From assembly GCA_033439765.1 (NCBI GenBank), contig JAULSN010000001.1:8680001-8744000 (forward strand): a DNA stretch of 64,000 nt, written 5' to 3'. Positions 56,931-64,000 of this stretch are shown here, piece by piece. A program made the position numbers and the translations under genes. The stretch is from Lasiosphaeria ovina. Taxonomy: Eukaryota; Ascomycota; Sordariomycetes; Sordariales; Lasiosphaeriaceae. Under the pieces are notes generated by a model. It had not been told where the DNA came from and ran no database searches. It was given only the letters and a program-made list of their open reading frames with translations. Every line of letters starts with the position of its first letter. The stretch's first letter is position 1.

Positions 56931-57098
56931 ATGCAGAAAGGCTCTGGACAGAACCCGACTCCGTCGAAGCCCAACCACAAGCCTCAGCCGGAGCCGCCAA
57001 CGCCGAGACCTCCATCTCCAAATGCCCCGAGAAAGCCCAACCCCAAGCCTCAGCCGGAGCCGCCCACGCCGAGACCCCCAACTCCCAATAGGAGGTAA
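56931..57098 (+). CDS. short Pro-rich tandem-repeat ORF (weak)
   Basis: 55 residues starting MQKGSGQNPTPS and ending TPNRR. It contains two copies of a unit of about 21 residues, KPN(H/P)KPQPEPPTPRPP(S/T)PN. DNA copies at about 56970-57025 and 57034-57089 differ at a few positions, several of them silent or conservative, which suggests that coding capacity may have been kept. No signal peptide or known family. It could be an exon of a longer gene or a chance ORF over a tandem repeat. Confidence 0.3.
   Translation: MQKGSGQNPTPSKPNHKPQPEPPTPRPPSPNAPRKPNPKPQPEPPTPRPPTPNRR
56970..57089 (+). repeat. two-copy tandem repeat, 64-bp spacing
   Basis: Two near-identical blocks starting AAGCCCAACC and running through CAGCCGGAGCCGCC, spaced 64 bp apart. 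They underlie the Pro-rich ORF. Confidence 0.75.
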
Positions 57099-60000
57099 AT
57101 CTGCACGTTCACGAGCAACTGTAGGCACTGTAGGGCCAAAGTTGACCCAAGACTACCTGCAGCGGTGCCAGCGGTGGTGCTCTTATTGTCAGGGGACCTG
57201 AGTGGTGAAAGGATGAGGTGCTTTTGTTTGAGCAAACTCGGGCGGGCTACGAGCTGGACTCATGGCCTCCTGATGTTTGGGGATTTAATGACTTTGGATA
57301 GACACTCGTTTTGCGTCGCGGGCTGGCCCCACAACCATTCTTAGATGGACACACGTATTCGACAGAAAAGCGAAGGGGGGAGGTCTCAGTTACGAGGATG
57401 TGCATCACTAGATGGATGATTTGGACGATAATCACCTGTCGTAGTCTAGATACACCTTGCTTCTTTCAGTATTACATCCCCCTTTTTCCTCGCCATTTTT
57501 GTGGTTTTATTTTGAGCGTTGGATGTGGGTTATGAAAGTTGAAAGTCTCAGCCGCCGGTTTGGATCAATGGTGGAGGCTCAAAGGCCGGGTAGTGTGACC
57601 TATCAAGACTCACATCTCATGGAACTAGACTGTCCAGCCACTGCCTCGTGTAACTAACCACCCGAGTCACCCCATTCATGCATGTCTCTGACTTTTGTGA
57701 TAGCACGCCTCAATCTTCACGGCATGGGCCTGAGAAAAATATATTCAAGAGTTGCGAATAAACATGAACATTACAGTATACAATACCTTACAATTGGACT
57801 GCAAAGTCTTGGCAAATAATTACGAGCACATACCTACCTTGGATAGCTTGATGGGGTTGAAATTGAAAACGAGGAATACCCAACGTCGAAGAAAAGCCTG
57901 GTAGTTGTTGCCCCGTTCGTTGAACTAAGTTGGCTTTCGATTTTTGCGGGGACCTATCTCTGAATGTCGATTACTGCTTGACCCACCATCGTCCAAGGTA
58001 CGCTGGTGATGATGAGGCTCGAGAATTGACGTTGCATCCCGCTTGACGTCGTAAGAACCTAGAGTGCGGCCTCGCATGTTGCCGCCGTCAAACCTTGAAC
58101 CAACTATGTTGTATCACCTCATGATATAGGAGTTCCAATTGCCGCAGGTAAGTGAGATAGTCACCAGGTATGGGTGTCGGTGCACCGTTCCCAGCCAGAA
58201 CAAAGACATGATGCTGTGCAACTTGACGTGGTCTCGCTCAAACTCCAGTACATTGACCGTGATTAAGCGACGTTGAAAAATAGGGCTGGTTTGGGTCTGG
58301 AAACTCAGTGCCCGCCAAGCAGAAGAGAGGAACCGGCCGGGGCAATATCCGTCTGACTGAGCATGCAATGTGATTCATGTGTTCTTCTGACTCAAAAAAG
58401 AAGCAAAAGAAACTGGTGGCTTGCTGTGCCGCCGAAATCGTCCAATAAATTCTAGCGAACGCAGATAAGCGGAACCGAATTGGTCTGAGACGGTGGATGG
58501 CCATTACATACCAATTCACCGCTGCTGCTTCGGCTGCCGGAGGTGCCGGAAGTATTGATTAGAATAATCACGACACTCAAGAAGTGTCAGGGCAGGGTGT
58601 TTGTTGCGCCGGCTATTTTTGTCGTTAAAAGATCGCTTGCGCGCATGTCTAAGACATACATACAGAAACATGCCCCAGGGACGTTTCCATTGTTACCGTG
58701 TCCGCGCTCGTGGGAAACCCGGGCCAAGGAAATTCGTGCATGGTCCATGATTAACCACGGAGGGGGCACGGGCGGGTGTGGTCTCGTGGCAGCGTCGCGG
58801 CGAGACTGGGCACGCAGCCTGCACTCCATCTTTCCCAAGTGGCTAGTGTCTCCGCCTTTTCCCGCCGACATCAAACCGAACTTGGAAGGAACTATATGAC
58901 ATTCGGCTATGACACGCCGAGTCCTGTTTTCTGCTCCAGGCGGGCGTGCTTCCTGCTGTTGCAAGGGTGGATGCAAGAGACGCAGGCGAAATTGTACTAG
59001 CACCGTTCGGATCACCGATTCTTCTTCTTTTCTCCGGCCATCTCTCTGCGCCGTCTGATATGGAAAATAAAAAAGAAGGTAGACGCAGCAGCCAATTATT
59101 GGACGCGGTGCTGATGGCAGCGTTTCACCATCGTGCAGGCCACTACAGATGCGCCTCAGACTCGCAGGGGATTGATCTGCCTGGACCGCGTCCATGTGGT
59201 TTGGCGGGATGTGCCGGGGCGGACCAACAAGCCAGCCAAGCGCAATCCTAGCGCCCAGCCCCACTCGGACCCACCCAGTTCTCAACAAGCCGTGACAGCT
59301 TTGGAGCAGAGTCGACCGCTGCTGGCGTAGGCTCGAGGCGGGGTAGCTTCAGCACGAAAAATTCAGCACCGCTCCAGCACGTTTCCCGTAACGTTAGCCG
59401 AGGGTCTTGGGCGGTCCTGGATTGGTGGGGGAAAGATCTAGCAATGGCAAAAACCGAAGGAGGGTGGATGGGAGCTCAAAGCACCGACATGGCCCCGCGC
59501 GTTGACGGTCTAAAGACCTGGATATTCTCGTCGTGTGCAGTAAATATTCCGTGCACCCGTGCAGAACGACCGTCTCTGTCCCTACACAGTAAGTACCGAG
59601 CCGTCATCTTTGACAACCTGACACCTGGGCAGCCCCAAACCCGTTTGAGCCTAGCACATAGTGGTGGACAGGTTCAAGCCCCGTGGCGTCGGTTGAGGCA
59701 AAAAGTCAAAACCTTGATCCTGGCTTTCATCGGGCCTTTTCCGACGGTCGCTCAAGTCTAACTCTATTCTCCAAGAGTTACGTTTTTCTCGTGGTCTGGT
59801 CTGGTCAATTCGAGGAAGAAGCCTGATCCCATGCGCAAACACCCCAAATGGTCTTGTGCATTTCGTTAGCTAACCCATGGACATGAAGGCCAGTTTTGCG
59901 GCCGGACCCCCGAGATCCCCGTGGCACCCAGCAGCAGCAAGGAATAGGGGGAAGTGCGTCAATGCTGACCGAGTCCCAGGCTCCCAAAGTTTCGACACGC

Positions 60001-61487
60001 CGGAATCAGCGCGTTCCCCGACACTCGGTGTTCGAAGGGAGATGGACAAAAGCCAAGAGCCAAGAGTCAAAAGGCTGTGTTGGAAGGGGACAAGCAATGA
60101 TGCTGAGAAGAAAGGCGAGGAAAGGAGAGAGCTGTCGGTACTCGGTAGAGAAGAGACAAGAGACATTACGAGAAAGAAGAAGCGAGGCATCACGCTAACT
60201 CTATCGGGTGGACCGTTGCAGTGGCGCGCGCAGTGTATTCTACACAGTAGTGTAGTGCACTGCGTAGCTGCACGAGGGAAGGCACGCACTAGGCTTGTTC
60301 AAAACGCGAATCTCCAACGACATAACGGGAGCCCCAACTTTCCAGGTGTCAATTGGCTGGCGTTGGGGAAGATCTTGAGGGGATATTGCCAAGCGGCAAA
60401 ATGCGGGTCATCGCCGGGGGGTGCGGTCAAGGGTGTGCGGAGGTGGTTGATGTGCGGGGGGAGCGACATGGCCCAAAGGAGGAGTCGCGGATGGGTCGTT
60501 GTCCACTTCAACCCACCAGCGCCACGGGATTATTGGCTCTCGGCCAGCTCTAGCCTGAAATTCCCAAATTGAAGAGACATGGAGAGAGAGGCCGAGGCAC
60601 AGCAGATCCTGCGTTGCAAATACCGCTTGGTTCATACAAAGATGGAGCTCGCCTGCGTTCCCGACCCAGACGTGCTGACGCTCCCCGCGTCCGCGTCTGC
60701 GTCTGCGCCTGCGTCTGCGTTCCGGGAAACCAGCAACTCAGGCCGAATCCATGCGATGCTCTGCCGTGCACGGATGGCCATGTACTAGTACTGTACAATA
60801 CGGATACCACCACACTCGCCGAATCTCTGTTGTACGTGTATGCCCTTGCTTGCCCTGACATCCATGTCATGCCATGCTGCCAGGCCAGGCCAGGCCATGC
60901 GACTGCAACCCGGAACAAGTCCCCAAACTCCAGCTGCCTTCCAGTACTCCCCGAATCGCAACAACTCCACTCCCAAGAATAGCTAGGGCTGCGACTACGG
61001 CTGTGCGCTGTACGACGGCCATACCTAGACCTAGACCTGCGATTGCGACGACGACGGCGATTCTCTTCGCCCTACCCGCAATACTTCCTAGGCGTCCCAG
61101 GTGCTTCGGGTCTTTGCGGTGCTCGTTGACACAACCTGGGCAGGGCGATAAGCATTCGTCGTCACCTCTCCTCACTACTTCCTCACCCCCCAACGTGGAA
61201 TTCGTCCCTCGTCTGGTTTCCTCCATACCTTCCGCATCCACAACCCACATTCACATCCATCGGCTGTCATCCCGCCTAGTGCCTGCCGCCTGCCGCCTCC
61301 GCCTAGTGACTCCCTGCCTCCCTGCCTCCCCGCGTCCCGCGTGCTACCTCCCGCCACCCGTGTCCTGCCGTCGATCTGATCGTCACCTCCCCACTGCATA
61401 CATACACTCGGTACTCAGTACCGCCCACTCCTCCTCCTTCACATCCAAATTCGGCGACGCTCAGACAAGACTAAGCTACTAGGCACG
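57099..61487. other. long region with no clear gene
   Basis: About 4.4 kb. The longest open frames (58587-59288 minus, 59877-60572 plus) lack domain-like sequence and overlap equally open frames on the other strand. A (GCGTCT)-like hexanucleotide run lies near 60690-60722. The final 0.5 kb before 61488 is C-rich, as in a leader or promoter. Confidence 0.35.
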
Positions 61488-63506
61488 ATGCCCCGAATGG
61501 AGGCAATGGTCTTCACGGGCGACGACGACGTTGACGATGTTGACGACGTGACGTATGGACCCTCTTCTTCGCACCCCAACTCCCGCCCCTTCCTCTCTCG
61601 GTTCAGGTCCGCCTTCAGGGCGGCCCGCTCGAGGATTGGCACAGTTCTCAAAAAGAGGGCTACGCGGCTGACAATGAGAGCTCGCTCGTTTAGAAATGGC
61701 ATGCAACACCTACGCACGGAAGCATCCAGCATCTACTCACAGATGTCGGCTATTTCGCTGATCGAGGAGCGGCCGGCTGAGCGACAGAGAAATGTAGTCC
61801 GGAGGCACTCCCCGCCCCCGCCTGTATCCTCATGGTCTTCTCAAGATGTCGACTTCTACCGCGTCCCTCCCCTTGACATCGGCAGAGAGCGCCCGCCACC
61901 TACTCCCACGCAGCGCCCTTCATCCAAGGGAGAGTATCTCGCCCGCCAGGAAACCCGCGGCTCAGAGCGCCGGCCATCCGCAGTATCAGGAGGCGGATAC
62001 AGCCTCTACCCTCCGACCAAGCCTCTCCCAGCCATTCCGAAGCTGCCCATGCGGACCACGCGGCGCACATCTTCTCAGGCCTCCTTTGACGCTGCCGCCG
62101 AGGCAACCTCCCCATCCTCTGTCCGGACCTCAAGGACAGGTTCGACTCTGGACCGTGGGTCTGGATCTATTGGCTCTTCACCGCTGACTACTGCGGCCCC
62201 GGCCTTCCCACCGCCGGAAATTCCCAGCCAGATACGTCCCAGACCCGAGCCACAGCATGCCGCATCTCCCATTGACATGGCAGCTTGGAAGGTCCTTCCT
62301 GCCCCCAAGAACGAAAAGGCCGTCAAGGACCCGTCCGTCTACTGGGTAGACGTCTCTAGCTCGTCGGCCACGCTTGCCGCCAAACACGGCAATAACATGA
62401 TCAAGGTCTGGTCTGTTGGGAGCGGCGAAGTCCAGGCGGCCATCAAGATCTCATGCTACACGACAGCCCAGCCCCGGTCGCGTGAGTATTTTGTGCGCAG
62501 CCACGCCATCCTCTCCGAGTCATCTACCATGATAGCAATCGCAACAGGCTTCGGCGACACGGTCGAGATCTGGGATTGGTCCAAGAAGAAGAAGCTGCAG
62601 ACCATTAGCCACGCCGATCGCTGGGCCGCTGTCCGCTGGAACGTTTACGACGCTGGCTGGACGCCGCTAGTTGTGTACCGGGGCGAAGAGGATACTATTG
62701 ACCTCTACGCTACATCAAACAGCCGTAAGCCGCTTAAGAAGCTGCGCACCATCGAGCTGAACAAGGCCGGCCTACCCGTCTTACCAAAGTACCCCGAGCT
62801 AGCTTTTTCGTCGACCGGCCCCTTGCTTATTGCCGCATCCGGACCCAGACCCCCGCGCCTGGGCCACCCGCCGCCGGAGCGCGAGACGATCCTGGTCGCT
62901 TGGCAGATCCATAACGACGCTGCCGAGGCCCCGAGCGTCCCGTACAAGGTAGTAACCCCCTGGCAGCACACGGAACTCGACACGGCGCTGCCCAACGACA
63001 TTGCCACGTACGGCAGCGTAGCCGTGTCCATCTGGATTCCCGCCAGTTATCGGGCCATCCCCGTGCCCGCCGCCCGTGGCGGCCAGGGCTACAACCTAGC
63101 GCCCGTGCCGGTGCCGTTCCGCTACGTCCTTATCTGGGACTTCTCGGCCTCGTCGACCCGCACCTTCCGCATCCCGAACTGCATCTCGTGCGTGTCGCCC
63201 GACTGCCGCTACGTCGCCTACTGCGACGCCCGCGGCACCAACACTGGCGCTCGCGGTCTCATTGTTCTCCTCGATGCCATGTCCGGCAAGCAGCTGTGGT
63301 GCTGGCCCGACCCGGACGCTACAGCCAACGACAGCGGACCCCAGCCGGGCTTCGAGCAGTTTGAGCACCTCAACCGTGTCATCGACCTGTCCTTTTCCGC
63401 CGACAGCGGCTTCCTGTTCGTCGGCGACTCTGAGGGCTGCATCGGCGTCTACGAGGTCCGCGAGCGCGAAGGCCAGTGGCCCGGCGTACAGCTCCATGCC
63501 CGCTGA
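61488..63506 (+). CDS. WD40-like beta-propeller protein with disordered N-terminus
   Basis: Single exon, 672 residues. Residues 1-270 are Ser/Pro/Arg-rich and probably disordered, with a basic amphipathic stretch (FLSRFRSAFRAARSRIGTVL, KKRATRLTMRARSF). The C-terminal 400 residues show weakly conserved WD-type blades: SSSATLAAKHGNNMIKVWSV, MIAIATGFGDTVEIWDWSKK, then YVLIWDFSASSTRTFRIPNC, YVAYCDARGTN and FSADSGFLFVGDSEGCIGVY. WD or IWDW pairs close several blades, although the repeats are divergent from the canonical 40-residue form. Such propellers act as binding platforms; partners are unknown. Start is the first ATG, with a second possible at 61497. Confidence 0.82.
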   Translation: MPRMEAMVFTGDDDVDDVDDVTYGPSSSHPNSRPFLSRFRSAFRAARSRIGTVLKKRATRLTMRARSFRNGMQHLRTEASSIYSQMSAISLIEERPAERQRNVVRRHSPPPPVSSWSSQDVDFYRVPPLDIGRERPPPTPTQRPSSKGEYLARQETRGSERRPSAVSGGGYSLYPPTKPLPAIPKLPMRTTRRTSSQASFDAAAEATSPSSVRTSRTGSTLDRGSGSIGSSPLTTAAPAFPPPEIPSQIRPRPEPQHAASPIDMAAWKVLPAPKNEKAVKDPSVYWVDVSSSSATLAAKHGNNMIKVWSVGSGEVQAAIKISCYTTAQPRSREYFVRSHAILSESSTMIAIATGFGDTVEIWDWSKKKKLQTISHADRWAAVRWNVYDAGWTPLVVYRGEEDTIDLYATSNSRKPLKKLRTIELNKAGLPVLPKYPELAFSSTGPLLIAASGPRPPRLGHPPPERETILVAWQIHNDAAEAPSVPYKVVTPWQHTELDTALPNDIATYGSVAVSIWIPASYRAIPVPAARGGQGYNLAPVPVPFRYVLIWDFSASSTRTFRIPNCISCVSPDCRYVAYCDARGTNTGARGLIVLLDAMSGKQLWCWPDPDATANDSGPQPGFEQFEHLNRVIDLSFSADSGFLFVGDSEGCIGVYEVREREGQWPGVQLHAR

Positions 63507-64000
63507 GCGAAGATTATATATTTATATATCGTGATCATGGCGATAACTGGTGAGTATAGCCCGCTATCGGTCGAGGACGGAGTGGGCAGGCGGCGATTTT
63601 CCATCGAAGAGATCCGTGCCATTGCTCAGTGTGGATCTACTCGTCGAACTGGGGCAAAGAGTATTCTTGGTTCTTTCCGCACGTCTTGGCTTTCTTTCTC
63701 AATCTTCCTCTCTCTCTCTATATTTGTTTACGGGGGATGTGAGAGGGAATAACTGGGTACTGCCCGACTCAGTGTCGACGTGAACTCGAGTTTTTGCTTT
63801 TTTTGCCTTCTGTCTGGTGAAAGGTGGCCTGCGTGTTTGTTTTATCTTCATCTTCCTGTCTGCCTTTCTTGTACGTTTATAGCCCTGTATGCTCTTCAGC
63901 TCTTGCAAAATACCCGAGCCTCCTTTCATCCAGTTTCATTTCATTCTGTCTTCTTTTTTTTCATCGAGGGGAGGAAGTCGGAAGGAGAGAGAGAAGGGGG
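63507..64000. other. 3' flank at the window end
   Basis: 3' side of the WD40-like gene, T-rich with purine-rich end. No gene is supported before the window ends. Confidence 0.4.

Noticed and set aside
58587..59288. Minus-strand ORF of 233 codons in a gene-poor region
   Set aside because: No domain, compositionally odd, and overlapped by other open frames on the plus strand; no sign of splice partners.
59680..59720. B-box-like GGTTCAAGCCCC resembling a tRNA 3' half
   Set aside because: No matching A box or cloverleaf upstream; one T-stem pair is mismatched.
59877..60572. Plus-strand ORF of 231 codons
   Set aside because: No recognisable domain; equally open frames overlap it on the other strand.

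Overview
The window looks like nuclear DNA of a filamentous ascomycete, most likely a Sordariomycete. Genes carry short GT-AG introns (mostly 50-150 nt), coding regions are GC-rich with G/C-ending codons, and the gene set is fungal: a PDR-type ABC transporter, a Zn2Cys6 regulator, a CFEM surface protein, ATP-type PEP carboxykinase and a CYP52-like P450. I could run no searches, so species and family names rest on motif recognition.

Layout. 0.1-1.3 kb (-): DUF1295 membrane protein. 1.8-3.6 kb (-): P450 in four exons. 4.4-5.6 kb (+): methyltransferase-like protein with two membrane segments at its C-terminus. 6.6-9.5 kb (-): PEP carboxykinase with at least six exons; its AUG may be split by an intron. 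9.5-15.3 kb: no gene I can support, then a tRNA-Val(AAC) at 15.35 kb. 16.5-24.9 kb: a degenerate stretch holding four frame-broken loci (GNAT-like, MobA-like, a conserved hypothetical with a GC-AG intron, and an F-box/LRR-like gene), a small spliced ORF, a 244-bp inverted-repeat element and a possible solo LTR. 26.1-28.4 kb (-): Zn2Cys6 regulator full of microsatellite-encoded amino-acid runs.

29.5-35.2 kb is a surface/membrane block: a secreted-type multi-pass protein (-), a three-exon CFEM protein with a GPI-like tail (+), and a second multi-pass protein (+) whose reading frame breaks once. 36.1-37.2 kb (-) is a JmjC-type oxygenase with a mitochondrial-like leader, divergent from casein kinase II beta (37.8-39.0 kb, +). 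After 4.6 kb without a clear gene comes the PDR transporter (43.7-48.3 kb, +, three exons). Then follow a Vip1-like RRM protein (49.1-50.1 kb, -), an 80-residue two-exon gene (51.1-51.4 kb, -), a low-complexity coiled-coil protein divergent from it (52.2-53.6 kb, +), a short proline-rich repeat ORF (56.9 kb) and a WD40-like protein (61.5-63.5 kb, +).

The intact genes are mostly core or conserved and do not form an evident biosynthetic cluster. The most unusual parts are the decayed island at 16.5-24.9 kb, the surface/membrane block at 29.5-35.2 kb and the unclear start of PEPCK.
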